A stretch of 64,000 nucleotides of DNA from Aplectana chamaeleonis (taxonomy: Eukaryota > Nematoda > Chromadorea > Rhabditida > Cosmocercidae): the NCBI GenBank assembly GCA_029168955.1, contig JAPDOI010001381.1, forward strand, positions 122,611 through 186,610, read 5' to 3'. The notes beneath the pieces were generated by a model that was not told the origin of the DNA, searched no databases, and saw nothing but the letters and a program-made list of their open reading frames with translations. A program made the position numbers and the translations under genes. Position 1 is the stretch's first letter; each line of letters begins with the position of its first letter. This document shows, in pieces, positions 20,382-35,400 of this stretch.

Positions 20382-23300
20382 CACGATGGCTCAATTTAGG
20401 AGAATTTAAATGTGATCCACAGATTTAAATTTTTAATTTTCACAAAATCACATAAAATTAAATGATTTTTACAGTAGTGTGGATCGGTTTGCATCTGGGA
20501 AGCTCCTGTGTTCCGAATCAGGATTGCTCCAATTTAAAAATTTAATGTGATCCACAGATTTAAATTTTTAATTTTCACAAAATCCACATAAAATTGCCTG
20601 ATTTTTCACAACAGTGTGGATCGGTTGCATCTGGGGAGCTCTTGTGTTCCGAATCAGGATTGCTCAATTTCAAAATTTTTAATGTGATCCACAGATTTAA
20701 ATTTTTAATTTTCACAAAAACCACATAAAATTGCCTGATTTTTCACAACAGTGTGGATCGGTTGCATCTGGGAAGCTCCTGTGTTCCGAATCAGGATTGC
20801 TCAATTTAAAAAAATTTTTAATTTGATCCACAGATTTAAATTTTTCATTTTCACAAAATCCACATAAAATTGCCTGATTTTCACAACAGTGAGGATCGGT
20901 TGCATCTGGGGAGCTCTTGTGTTCCGAATCAGGATTTCTCAATTTAAAAAATTTTAATGTGATCCACAGATTTAAACTTTTTAATTTTCACAAAATCCAC
21001 ATAAAAATTAAATGATTTTCACAACAGTGTGGATCGGTTGCATCTGGGGAGCTCTTGTGTTCCGAATCAGGATTTCTCAATTTAAAAAGTTTTTAATGTG
21101 ATCCACAGAATTAAACTTTTTAATTTTCACAAAATCCACATAAAATTAAATGATTTTTACAACAGTGTGGATCGGTTGCATCTGGGGAGCTCTTGTGTTC
21201 CGAATCAGGATTTCTCAATTTAAAAAGTTTTTAATGTGATCCACAGATTTAAACTTTTTAATTTTCAAAAAATCCACATAAAAATAAATGATTTTCACAA
21301 CAGTGTGGATCGGTTGCATCTGGGGAGCTCTTGTGTTCCGAATCAGGATTTCTCAATTTAAAAAGTTTTTAATGTGATCCACAGAATTAAACTTTTTAAT
21401 TTTCACAAAATCCACATAAAATTAAATGATTTTTACAACAGTGTGGATCGGTTGCATCTGGGGAGCTCTTCTGTTCCGAATCAGGATTGCTCAATTTGAA
21501 AAAAAATTTAATGTGATCCACAGATTTAAACTTTTTAATTTTCACAAAATCCACATAAAATTAAATGATTTTTACAACAGTGTGGATCGGTTGCATCTGG
21601 GGAGCTCTTGTGTTCCGAATCAGGATTGCTCAATTTAAAAAAATTTTAATGTGATCCACAGATTTAAACTTTTTAATTTTCACAAAATCCACATAAAATT
21701 AAATGATTTTTACAACAGTGTGGATCGGTTGCATCTGGGGAGCTCTTGTGTTCCGAATCAGGATTGCTCAATTTAAAAAAATTTTAATGTGATCCACAGA
21801 TTTAAATTTTTTAATTTTCACAAAATCCACATAAAATTAAATGATTTTTACAGCAGAGTGGATCGGTTGCATCTGGGGAGCTCTTCTGTTCCGAATCACG
21901 ATTGCTCAATTTAAAAAAAATTTAATGTGATCCACAGATTTAAATTTTTTAATTTTCACAAAATCCACATAAAATTAAATGATTTTTACAGCAGAGTGGA
22001 TCGGTTGCATCTGGGGAGCTCTTGTGTTCCGAATCACGATGGCTCAATTGGAGAATTCTTAAATGTGATCCACAGATTTAAATTTTTTAATTTTCACAAA
22101 ATCCACATAAAATTAAATGATTTTTACAGTAGTGTGGATCGGTTGCATCTGGGAAGCTCCTGTGTTCCGAATCAGGATTGCTCAATTTAAAAAAAATTTA
22201 ATGTGATCCACAGATTTAAATTTTTTAATTTTCACAAAATCCACATAAAATTGCCTGATTTTCACAACAGTGTGGATCGGTTGCATCTGGGGAGCTCTTG
22301 TGTTCCGAATCAGGATTGCTCAATTCAAAAAATTTTTAATGTGATCCACAGATTTAAATTTTTTAATTTTCACAAAAACCACATAAAATTGCCTGATTTT
22401 CACAACAGTGTGGATCGGTTGCATCTGGGAAGCTCCTGTGTTCCGAATCAGGATTGCTCAATTTAAAAAATTTTTAATTTGATCCACAGATTTAAATTTT
22501 TTCATTTTCACAAAAACCACATAAAATTGCCTGATTTTCACAACAGTGAGGATCGGTTGCATCTGGGGAGCTCTTGTGTTCCGAATCAGGATTTCTCAAT
22601 TTAAAAAGTTTTTAATGTGATCCACAGATTTAAACTTTTTAATTTTCAAAAAATCCACATAAAAATAAATGATTTTCACAACAGTGTGGATCGGTTGCAT
22701 CTGGGGAGCTCTTGTGTTCCGAATCAGGATTTCTCAATTTAAAAAGTTTTTAATGTGATCCACAGAATTAAACTTTTTAATTTTCACAAAATCCACATAA
22801 AATTAAATGATTTTTACAACAGTGTGGATCGGTTGCATCTGGGGAGCTCTTGTGTTCCGAATCAGGATTGCTCAATTTAAAAAAATTTTAATGTGATCCA
22901 CAGATTTAAACTTTTAATTTTCACAAAATCCACATAAAATTAAATGATTTTTACAACAGTGTGGATCGGTTGCATCTGGGGAGCTCTTGTGTTCCGAATC
23001 AGGATTGCTCAATTTAAAAAAATTTTAATGTGATCCACAGATTTAAACTTTTTAATTTTCACAAAATCCACATAAAATTAAATGAATTTTACAACAGTGT
23101 GGATCGGTTGCATCTGGGAGCTCTTGTGTTCCGAATCAGGATTGCTCAATTTAAAAATTTTAATGTGATCCACAGATTTAAACTTTTTAATTTTCACAAA
23201 ATCCACATAAAATTAAATGATTTTTACAACAGTGTGGATCGGTTGCATCTGGAGAGCTCTTGTGTTCCGAATCAGGATTGCTCAATTTAAAAAAATTTTA

Positions 23301-23692
23301 ATGTGATCCACAGATTTAAACTTTTTAATTTTCACAAAATCCACATAAAATTAAATGATTTTTACAGCAGAGTGGATCGGTTGCATCTGGGGAGCTCTTG
23401 TGTTCCGAATCAGGATTGCTCAATTTAAAAAAATTTTAATGTGATCCACAGATTTAAATTTTTTAATTTTCACAAAAACCACATAAAATTGCCTGATTTT
23501 CACAACAGTGTGGATCGGTTGCATCTGGGAAGCTCCTGTGTTCCGAATCAGGATTGCTCAATTTAAAAAAAATTTAATGTGATCCACAGATTTAAATTTT
23601 TTAATTTTCACAAAATCCACATAAAATTAAATGATTTTTACAGCAGAGTGGATCGGTTGCATCTGGGGAGCTCTTGTGTTCCGAATCACGAT
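20382..23692 (+). repeat. Higher-order repeat of 12 monomers (about 1.65 kb) in subfamily A
   Basis: The rare CACGATGGC variant lies at 20382, 22035 and 23687 (steps of 1653 and 1652 bp, about 12 x 138). A second rare variant, TGAGGATCGG preceded by TTCATTTTCAC, lies at 20890 and 22547 (step 1657). The pair occurs again at 15147/15935 and 23687/24611 with two and three extra monomers between the markers. Confidence 0.75.
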
Positions 23693-26600
23693 GGCTCAAT
23701 TGGAGAATTCTTAAATGTGATCCACAGATTTAAATTTTTTAATTTTCACAAAATCCACATAAAATTAAATGATTTTTACAGTAGTGTGGATCGGTTGCAT
23801 CTGGGAAGCTCCTGTGTTCCGAAGCAGGATTGCTCAATTTAAAAAATTTTTAATGTGATCCACAGATTTAAATTTTTTAATTTTCACAAAAACCACATAA
23901 AATTGCCTGATTTTCACAACAGTGTGGATCGGTTGCATCTGGGAAGCTCCTGTGTTCCGAATCAGGATTGCTCAATTTAAAAAAAATTTAATGTGATCCA
24001 CAGATTTAAATTTTTTAATTTTCACAAAATCCACATAGAATTGCCTGATTTTCACAACAGTGTGGATCGGTTGCATCTGGGGAGCTCTTGTGTTCCGAAT
24101 CAGGATTGCTCAATTTAAAAAATTTTTAATGTGATCCACAGATTTAAATTTTTTAATTTTCACAAAAACCACATAAAATTGCCTGATTTTCACAACAGTG
24201 TGGATCGGTTGCATCTGGGAAGCTCCTGTGCTCCGGATCAGGATTGCTCAATTTAAAAAATTTTTAATTTGATCCACAGATTTAAACTTTTTAATTTTCA
24301 CAAAATCCACATAAAATTAAATGATTTTTACAACAGTGTGGATCGGTTGCATCTGGGAAGCTCCTGTGTTCCGAATCAGGACTGCTCAATTTAAAAAATT
24401 TTAATGTGATCCACAGATTTAAATTTTTTAATTTTCACAAAAACCACATAAAATTGCCTGATTTTCACAACAGTGTGGATCGGTTGCATCTGGGAAGCTC
24501 CTGTGTTCCGAATCAGGATTGCTCAATTTAAAAATTTTTAATTTGATCCACAGATTTAAATTTTTTCATTTTCACAAAAACCACATAAAATTAAATGATT
24601 TTCACAACAGTGAGGATCGGTTGCATCTGGGGAGCTCTTGTGTTCCGAATCAGGATTGCTCAATTCAAAAAATTTTTAATGTGATCCACAGATTTAAACT
24701 TTTTAATTTTCACAAAATCCACATAAAAATAAATGATTTTCACAACAGTGTGGATCGGTTGCATCTGGGGAGCTCTTGTGTTCCGAATCAGGATTTCTCA
24801 ATTTAAAAAAAATTTTAATGTGATCCACAGATTTAAACTTTTTAATTTTCACAAAATCCACATAAAATTAAATGATTTTCACAACAGTGTGGATCGGTTG
24901 CATCTGGGGAGCTCTTGTGTTCCGAATCAGGATTGCTCAATTTAAAAAGTTTTTAATGTGATCCACAGATTTAAACTTTTTAATTTTCACAAAATCCACA
25001 TAAAATTAAATGATTTTTACAACAGTGTGGATCGGTTGCATCTGGGGAGCTCTTGTGTTCCGAATCAGGATTGCTCAATTTAAAAAAATTTTAATGTGAT
25101 CCACAGATTTAAACTTTTTAATTTTCACAAAATCCACATAAAATTAAATGATTTTTACAACAGTGTGGATCGGTTGCATCTGGGGAGCTCTTGTGTTCCG
25201 AATCAGGATTGCTCAATTTAAAAATTTTAATGTGATCCACAGATTTAAACTTTTTAATTTTCACAAAATCCACATAAAATTAAATGATTTTACAACAGTG
25301 TGGATCGGTTGCATCTGGGAGCTCTTGTGTTCCGAATCAGGATTGCTCAATTTAAAAAAATTTTAATGTGATCCACAGATTTAAACTTTTAATTTTCACA
25401 AAATCCACATAAAATTAAATGATTTTTACAACAGTGTGGATCGGTTGCATCTGGGGAGCTCTTCTGTTCCGAATCAGGATTGCTCAATTTAAAAAAAATT
25501 TAATGTGATCCACAGATTTAAACTTTTTAATTTTCACAAAATCCACGTAAAATTAAATGATTTTTACAGCAGAGTGGATCGGTTGCATCTGGGGAGCTCC
25601 TGTGTTCCGAATCAGGATTTCTCAATTTAAAAAGTTTTTAATGTGATCCACAGATTTAAACTTTTTAATTTTCACAAAATCCACATAAAATTAAATGATT
25701 TTTACAACAGTGTGGATCGGTTGCATCTGGGAAGCTCCTGTGTTCCGAATCAGGATTGCTCAATTTAAAAAATTTTAATGTGATCCACAGATTTAAACTT
25801 TTTAATTTTCACAAAATCCACATAAAATTAAATGATTTTCACAACAGTGTGGGATCGGTTGCATCTGGGGAGCTCTTGTGTTCCGAATCAGGATTGCTCA
25901 ATTTAAAAATTTTAATGTGATCCACAGATTTAAACTTTTTAATTTTCACAAAATCCACATAAAATTAAATGATTTTTACAACAGTGTGGATCGGTTGCAT
26001 CTGGGGAGCTCTTGTGTTCCGAATCAGGATTGCTCAATTTAAAAAATTTTAATGTGATCCACAGATTTAAACTTTTAATTTTCACAAAATCCACATAAAA
26101 TTAAATGATTTTTACAACAGTGTGGATCGGTTGCATCTGGGGAGCTCTTCTGTTCCGAATCAGGATTGCTCAATTTAAAAAAAATTTAATGTGATCCACA
26201 GATTTAAACTTTTTAATTTTCACAAAATCCACGTAAAATTAAATGATTTTTACAACAGTGTGGATCGGTTGCATCTGGGGAGCTCTTCTGTTCCGGATCA
26301 GGATTTCTCAATTTAAAAAGTTTTTAATGTGATCCACAGATTTAAACTTTTTAATTTTCACAAAATCCACGTAAAATTAAATGATTTTTACAGCAGAGTG
26401 GATCGGTTGCATCTGGGGAGCTCTTGTGTTCCGAATCAGGATTTCTCAATTTAAAAAGTTTTTAATGTGATCCACAGATTTAAACTTTTTAATTTTCACA
26501 AAATCCACATAAAATTAAATGATTTTTACAACAGTGTGGATCGGTTGCATCTGGGAAGCTCCTGTGTTCCGGATCAGGATTGCTCAATTTAAAAAATTTT

Positions 26601-28157
26601 TAATTTGATCCACAGATTTAAACTTTTTAATTTTCACAAAATCCACATAAAAATAAATGATTTTCACAACAGTGTGGATCGGTTGCATCTGGGGAGCTCT
26701 TGTGTTCCGAATCAGGATTGCTCAATTTAAAAAGTTTTAATGTGATCCACAGATTTAAACTTTTTAATTTTCACAAAATCCACATAAAAATAAATGATTT
26801 TCACAACAGTGTGGATCGGTTGCATCTGGGGAGCTCTTGTGTTCCGAATCAGGATTTCTCAATTTAAAAAGTTTTTAATGTGATCCACAGATTTAAACTT
26901 TTTAATTTTCACAAAATCCACATAAAATTAAATGATTTTTACAACAGTGTGGATCGGTTGCATCTGGGGAGCTCTTGTGTTCCGAATCAGGATTGCTCAA
27001 TTTAAAAAATTTTAATGTGATCCACAGATTTAAATTTTTTAATTTTCACAAAATCCACATAAAATTAAATGATTTTCACAACAGTGTGGATCGGTTGCAT
27101 CTGGGGAGCTCTTGTGTTCCGAATCAGGATTGCTCAATTTAAAAAAATTTTAATGTGATCCACAGATTTAAACTTTTTAATTTTCACAAAATCCACATAA
27201 AATTAAATGATTTTTACAACAGTGTGGATCGGTTGCATCTGGGGAGCTCTTGTGTTCCGAATCAGGATTTCTCAATTTAAAAAGTTTTTAATGTGATCCA
27301 CAGATTTAAACTTTTTAATTTTCACAAAATCCACATAAAATTAAATGATTTTTACAGCAGAGTGGATCGGTTGCATCTGGGGAGCTCCTGTGTTCCGGAT
27401 CAGGATTGCTCAATTTAAAAAATTTTTAATTTGATCCACAGATTTAAACTTTTTAATTTTCACAAAATCCACATAAAATTAAATGATTTTTACAACAGTG
27501 TGGATCGGTTGCATCTGGGGAGCTCTTGTGTTCCGAATCAGGATTGCTCAATTTAAAAAAATTTTAATGTGATCCACAGATTTAAACTTTTTAATTTTCA
27601 CAAAATCCACATAAAATTAAATGATTTTTACAACAGTGTGGATCGGTTGCATCTGGGGAGCTCTTCTGTTCCGAATCAGGGATTGCTCAATTTAAAAAAT
27701 TTTAATGTGATCCACAGATTTAAATTTTTAATTTTCACAAAATACACATAAAATTAAATGATTTTTACAACAGTGTGGATCGGTTGCATCTGGGGAGCTC
27801 TTGTGTTCCGAATCAGGATTGCTCAATTTAAAAATATTAATGAGATCCACAGATTTAAACTTTTTAATTTTCACAAAATCCACATAAAATTAAATGAATT
27901 TTACAACAGTGTGGATCGGTTGCATCTGGAGGGCTCTTGTGTTCCGAATCAGGATTGCTCAATTTAAAAAAATTTTAATGTGATCCACAGATTTAAACTT
28001 TTTAATTTTCACAAAATCCACATAAAATTAAATGATTTTTACAGCAGAGTGGATCGGTTGCATCTGGGGAGCTCTTGTGTTCCGAATCAGGATTGCTCAA
28101 TTTAAAAAATTTTAATGTGATCCACAGATTTAAATTTTTTAATTTTCACAAAATACA

Positions 28158-29410
28158 CATAAAATTGCCTGATTTTCACAACAGTGTGGATCGGTTGCAT
28201 CTGGAGAGCTCTTGTGTTCCGAATCAGGATTGCTCAATTTAAAAAAATTTTAATGTGATCCACAGATTTAAATTTTTTAATTTTCACAAAATCCACATAA
28301 AATTAAATGATTTTTACAGCAGAGTGGATCGGTTGCATCTGGGGAGCTCTTGTGTTCCGAATCAGGATTGCTCAATTTAAAAAATTTTTAATGTGATCCA
28401 CAGATTTAAATTTTTTAATTTTCACAAAATCCACATAAAATTAAATGATTTTTACAACAGTATGGATCGGTTGCATCTGGGGAAATCCTGTGTTCCGAAT
28501 CAGGATTGCTAATTTTAAAAAAATTTTAATGTGATCCACAGATTTAAATTTTTTATTTTTCACAAAATACACATAAAATTGCCTGATTTTCACAACAGTG
28601 TGGATCGGTTGCATCTGGGGAGCTCTTGTGTTCCGAATCAGGATTGCTCAATTTGAAAAATTTTTAATGTGATCCACAGATTTAAATTTTTTAATTTTCA
28701 CAAAATCCACATAAAATTAAATGATTTTTACAGCAGAGTGGATCGGTTGCATCTGGGGAGCTCTTGTGTTCCGAATCAGGATTGCTCAAGTTAAAAAATT
28801 TTAATGTGATCCACAGATTTAAATTTTTTAATTTTCACAAAATCCACATAAAATTAAATGATTTTTACAACAGTATGGATCGGTTGCATCTGGGGAGCTC
28901 CTGTGTTCCGAATCAGGATTGCTCAATTTAAAAAAATTTTAATGTGATCCACAGATTTAAATTTTTTAATTTTCACAAAATACACATAAAATTGCCTGAT
29001 TTTCACAACAGTGTGGATCGGTTGCATCTGGGGAGCTCTTGTGTTCCGAATCAGGATTGCTCAATTTGAAAAATTTTTAATGTGATCCACAGATTTAAAT
29101 TTTTTAATTTTCACAAAATCCACATAAAATTAAATGATTTTTACAGCAGAGTGGATCGGTTGCATCTGGGGAGCTCTTGTGTTCCGAATCAGGATTGCTC
29201 AATTTAAAAAATTTTTAATGTGATCCACAGATTTAAATTTTTTAATTTTCACAAAATCCACATAAAATTAAATGATTTTTACAACAGTATGGATCGGTTG
29301 CATCTGGGGAGCTCCTGTGTTCCGAATCAGGATTGCTCAATTTAAAAAAATTTTAATGTGATCCACAGATTTAAATTTTTTATTTTTCACAAAATACACA
29401 TAAAATTGCC
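28158..29410 (+). repeat. Trimeric higher-order repeat (414 bp) in subfamily A
   Basis: Three monomer types alternate in fixed order: GCCTG...ACAACAGTGTGG, AAATG...GCAGAGTGG, AAATG...ACAACAGTATGG. The diagnostic TATGG lies at 28461, 28874 and 29288, steps of 413 and 414 bp (3 x 138). Confidence 0.8.
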
Positions 29411-32400
29411 TGATTTTCACAACAGAGTGGATCGGTTGCATCTGGGGAGCTCTTGTGTTCCGAATCAGGATTGCTCAATTTAAAAAAATTTTAATGTGAT
29501 CCACAGATTTAAATTTTTTAATTTTCACAAAATACACATAAAATTGCCTGATTTTCACAACAGTGTGGATCGGTTGCATCTGGGGAGCTCCTGTGTTCCG
29601 AATCAGGATTGCTCAATTTAAAAAAATTTTAATGTGATCCACAGATTTAAACTTTTTAATTTTCACAAAACCCACATAAAATTGAATGATTTTTACAGCA
29701 GAGTGGATCGGTTGCATCTGGGGAGCTCTTGTGTTCCGAATCAGGATTGCTCAATTTAAAAAATTTTAATGTGATCCACAGATTTAAATTTTTTAATTTT
29801 CACAAAATACACATAAAATTGCCTGATTTTCACAACAGTGTGGATCGGTTGCATCTGGAGAGCTCTTGTGTTCCGAATCAGGATTGCTCAATTTAAAAAA
29901 ATTTTAATGTGATCCACAGATTTAAATTTTTTAATTTTCACAAAATCCACATAAAATTAAATGATTTTTACAGCAGAGTGGATCGGTTGCATCTGGGGAG
30001 CTCTTGTGTTCCGAATCAGGATTGCTCAATTTAAAAAATTTTTAATGTTATCCACAGATTTAAATTTTTTAATTTTCACAAAATCCACATAAAATTAAAT
30101 GATTTTTACAGCAGAGTGGATCGGTTGCATCTGGGGAGCTCTTGTGTTCCGAATCAGGATTGCTCAATTTAAAAAATTTTTAATGTGATCCACAGATTTA
30201 AATTTTTTAATTTTCACAAAATCCACATAAAATTAAATGATTTTTACAGCAGAGTAGATCGGTTGCATCTGGGGAGCTCTTGTGTTCCGAATCAGGATTG
30301 CTCAATTTAAAAAATTTTAATGTGATCCACAGATTTAAATTTTTTAATTTTCACAAAATACACATAAAATTGCCTGATTTTCACAACAGTGTGGATCGGT
30401 TGCATCTGGGGAGCTCCTGTGTTCCGAATCAGGATTGCTCAATTTAAAAAAATTTTAATGTGATCCACAGATATAAATTTTTTAATTTTCACAAAATACA
30501 CATAAAATTGCCTGATTTTCACAACAGTGTGGATCGGTTGCATCTGGGGAGCTCTTGTGTTCCGAATCAGGATTGCTCAATTTAAAAAATTTTTAATGTG
30601 ATCCACAGATTTAAATTTTTTAATTTTCACAAAATCCACATAAAATTAAATGATTTTTACAGCAGAGTAGATCGGTTGCATCTGGGGAGCTCTTGTGTTC
30701 CGAATCAGGATTGCTCAATTTAAAAAAATTTTAATGTGATCCACAGATTTAAATTTTTTAATTTTCACAAAATACTCATAAAATTGCCTGATTTTCACAA
30801 CAGTGTGGATCGGTTGCATCTGGGGAGCTCTTGTGTTCCGAATCAGGATTGCTCAATTTAAAAAATTTTTAATGTGATCCACAGATTTAAATTTTTTAAT
30901 TTTCACAAAATCCACATAAAATTAAATGATTTTTACAGCAGAGTGGATCGGTTGCATCTGGGGAGCTCTTGTGTTCCGAATCAGGATTGCTCAATTTAAA
31001 AAAATTTTAATGTGATCCACAGATTTAAATTTTTTAATTTTCACAAAATACACATAAAATTGCCTGATTTTCACAACAGTGTGGATCGGTTGCATCTGGG
31101 GAGCTCTTGTGTTCCGAATCAGGATTGCTCAATTTAAAAAATTTTTAATGTGATCCACAGATTTAAATTTTTTAATTTTCACAAAATACACATAAAATTG
31201 CCTGATTTTCACAACAGTGTGGATCGGTTGCATCTGGGGAGCTCTTGTGTTCCGAATCAGGATTGCTCAATTTAAAAAAATTTTAATGTGATCCACAGAT
31301 TTAAATTTTTTAATTTTCACAAAATCCACATAAAATTAAATGATTTTTACAACAGTGTGGGATCAGTTGCATCTGGGGAGCTCTTGTGTTCGAATCAGGA
31401 TTGCTCAATTTAAAAAATTTTAATGTGATCCACAGATTTAAATTTTTTAATTTTCACAAAATACACATAAAATTAAATGATTTTTACAGCAGTGTGGATC
31501 AGTTGCATCTGGGGAGCTCTTGTGTTCCGAATCAGGATTGCTCAATTTAAAAATTTTTAATGTGATCCACAGATTTAAATTTTTAATTTTCACAAAATCC
31601 ACATAAAATTAAATGATTTTTACAGCAGAGTGGATCGGTTGCATCTGGGGAGCTCTTGTGTTCCGAATCAGGATTGCTCAATTTAAAAATTTTAATGTGA
31701 TCCACAGATTTAAATTTTTAATTTTCACAAAATACACATAAAATTGCCTGATTTTCACAACAGTGTGGATCGGTTGCATCTGGGGAGCTCTTGTGTTCCG
31801 AATCAGGATTGCTCAATTTAAAAAATTTTTAATGTGATCCACAGATTTAAATTTTTAATTTTCACAAAATCCACATAAAATTAAATGATTTTTACAGCAG
31901 AGTGGATCGGTTGCATCTGGGGAGCTCTTGTGTTCCGAATCAGGATTGCTCAATTTAAAAAATTTTTAATGTGATCCACAGATTTAAATTTTTAATTTTC
32001 ACAAAATACACATAAAATTGCCTGATTTTTCACAACAGTGTGGATCGGTTGCATCTGGGGAGCTCTTGTGTTCGAATCAGGATTGCTCAATTTAAAAATT
32101 TTAATGTGATCCACAGATTTAAATTTTTTAATTTTCACAAAATCCACATAAAATTAAATGATTTTTACAGCAGAGTGGATCCGGTTGCATCTGGGGAGCT
32201 CTTGTGTTCCGAATCAGGATTGCTCAATTTAAAAAATTTTAATGTGATCCACAGATTTAAATTTTTTAATTTTCACAAAATACACATAAAATTGCCTGAT
32301 TTTTCACAACAGTGTGGATCAGTTTGCATCTGGGGAGCTCTTGTGTTCCGAATCAGGATTGCTCAATTTAAAAATTTTTAATGTGATCCACAGATTTAAA

Positions 32401-35400
32401 TTTTTAATTTTCACAAAATCCACATAAAATTAAATGATTTTTTACAGCAGAGTGGATCAGTTTGCATCTGGGAGCTCTTGTGTTCCGAATCAGGATTGCT
32501 CAATTTAAAAAATTTTTAATGTGATCCACAGATTTAAATTTTTTAATTTTCTAAAATCCACATAAAATTAAATGATTTTTACAGCAGAGTGGATCGGTTG
32601 CATCTGGGGAGCTCTTGTGTTCCGAATCAGGATTGCTCAATTTAAAAAATTTTAATGTGATCCACAGATTTAAATTTTTTAATTTTCACAAAATCCACAT
32701 AAAATTAAATGATTTTTACAGCAGAGTGGATCGGTTGCATCTGGGGAGCTCTTGTGTTCCGAATCAGGATTGCTCAATTTAAAAAATTTTTAATGTGATC
32801 CACAGATTTAAATTTTTTAATTTTCACAAAATCCACATAAAATTAAATGATTTTTACAGCAGAGTGGATCGGTTGCATCTGGGGAGCTCTTGTGTTCCGA
32901 ATCAGGATTGCTCAATTTAAAAAATTTTTAATGTGATCCACAGATTTAAATTTTTTAATTTTCACAAAATCCACATAAAATTAAATGATTTTTAGAGCAG
33001 AGTGGATCGGTTGCATCTGGGGAGCTCCTGTGTTCCGAATCAGGATTGCTCAATTTAAAAAAATTTTAATGTGATCCACAGATATAAATTTTTTAATTTT
33101 CACAAAATACACATAAAATTGCCTGATTTTCACAACAGTGTGGATCGGTTGCATCTGGGGAGCTCTTGTGTTCCGAATCAGGATTGCTCAATTTAAAAAA
33201 TTTTTAATGTGATCCACAGATTTAAATTTTAATTTTCACAAAATCCACATAAAATTAAATGATTTTACAGCAGAGTGGATCGGTTGCATCTGGGGAGCTC
33301 TTGTGTTCCGAATCAGGATTGCTCAATTTAAAAATTTTTAATGTGATCCACAGATTTAAATTTTTAATTTTCACAAAATCCACATAAAATTAAATGATTT
33401 TTACAGCAGAGTGGATCAGTTGCATCTGGGGAGCTCTTGTGTTCCGAATCAGGATTGCTCAATTTAAAAAATTTTAATGTGATCCACAGATTTAAATTTT
33501 TAATTTTCACAAAATCCACATAAAATTAAATGATTTTTACAGCAGAGTGGATCGGTTGCATCTGGGGAGCTCTTGTGTTCCGAATCAGGATTGCTCAATT
33601 TAAAAATTTTAATGTGATCCACAGATTTAAATTTTTTAATTTTCACAAAATCCACATAAAATTAAATGATTTTTACAGCAGAGTGGATCGGTTGCATCTG
33701 GGGAGCTCTTGTGTTCCGAATCAGGATTGCTCAATTTAAAAATTTTAATGTGATCCACAGATTTAAATTTTTAATTTTCACAAAATCCACATAAAATTAA
33801 ATGATTTTTACAGCAGTGTGGATCGGTTGCATCTGGGAGCTCTTGTGTTCCGAATCAGGATTGCTCAATTTAAAAATTTTAATGTGATCCACAGATTTAA
33901 ATTTTTTAATTTTCACAAAATCCACATAAAATTAAATGATTTTTACAGCAGAGTGGATCAGGTTGCATCTGGGGAGCTCTTGTGTTCCGAATCAGGATTG
34001 CTCAATTTTAAAAATTTTTAATGTGATCCACAGATTTAAATTTTTTAATTTTCACAAAATCCACATAAAATTAAATGATTTTTACAGCAGAGTGGATCGG
34101 TTGCATCTGGGGAGCTCCTGTGTTCCGAATCAGGATTGCTCAATTTAAAAATTTTTAATGTGATCCACAGATTTAAATTTTTAATTTTCACAAAATCCAC
34201 ATAAATTAAATGATTTTTAGAGCAGAGTGGATCGGTTGCATCTGGGGAGCTCCTGTGTTCCGAATCAGGATTGCTCAATTTAAAAAAATTTTGATGTGAT
34301 CCACAGATTTAAATTTTTTAATTTTCACAAAATCCACATAAAATTAAATGATTTTTACAGCAGAGTGGATCAGTTTGCATCTGGGAGCTCTTGTGTTCCG
34401 AATCAGGATTGCTCAATTTAAAAAATTTTTAATGTAGATCCACAGATTTAAATTTTTTAATTTTCACAAAATCCACATAAAATTAAATGATTTTTACAGC
34501 AGAGTGGATCAGGTTGCATCTGGGGAGCTCTTGTGTTCCGAATCAGGATTGCTCAATTTAAAAAATTTTTAATGTATCCACAGATTTAAATTTTTTAATT
34601 TTCACAAAATCCACATAAAATTAAATGATTTTTAGAGCAGAGTGGATCGGTTGCATCTGGGGAGCTCCTGTGTTCCGAATCAGGATTGCTCAATTTAAAA
34701 AAATTTTAATGTGATCCACAGATATAAATTTTTTAATTTTCACAAAATCCACATAAAATTAAATGATTTTTACAGCAGAGTGGATCGGTTGCATCTGGGG
34801 AGCTCTTGTGTTCCGAATCAGGATTGCTCAATTTAAAAAATTTTTAATGTGATCCACAGATTTAAATTTTTTAATTTTCACAAAATCCACATAAAATTAA
34901 ATGATTTTTACAGCAGAGTGGATCGGTTGCATCTGGGGAGCTCCTGTGTTCCGAATCAGGATTGCTCAATTTAAAAAATTTTTAATGTGATCCACAGATT
35001 TAAATTTTTAATTTTCACAAAATCCACATAAAATTGCCTGATTTTTACAACAGTGTGGATCGGTTGCATCTGGGGGAGCTCTTGTGTTCCGAATCAGGAT
35101 TGCTCAATTTAAAAAATTTTTAATGTGATCCACAGATTTAAATTTTTTAATTTTCACAAAATCCACATAAAATTAAATGATTTTTAGAGCAGAGTGGATC
35201 GGTTGCATCTGGGGAGCTCCTGTGTTCCGAATCAGGATTGCTCAATTTAAAAAAATTTTGATGTGATCCACAGATTTAAATTTTTTAATTTTCACAAAAT
35301 CCACATAAAATTAAATGATTTTTACAGCAGAGTGGATCGGTTGCATCTGGGGAGCTCTTGTGTTCCGAATCAGGATTGCTCAATTTAAAAAATTTTTAAT

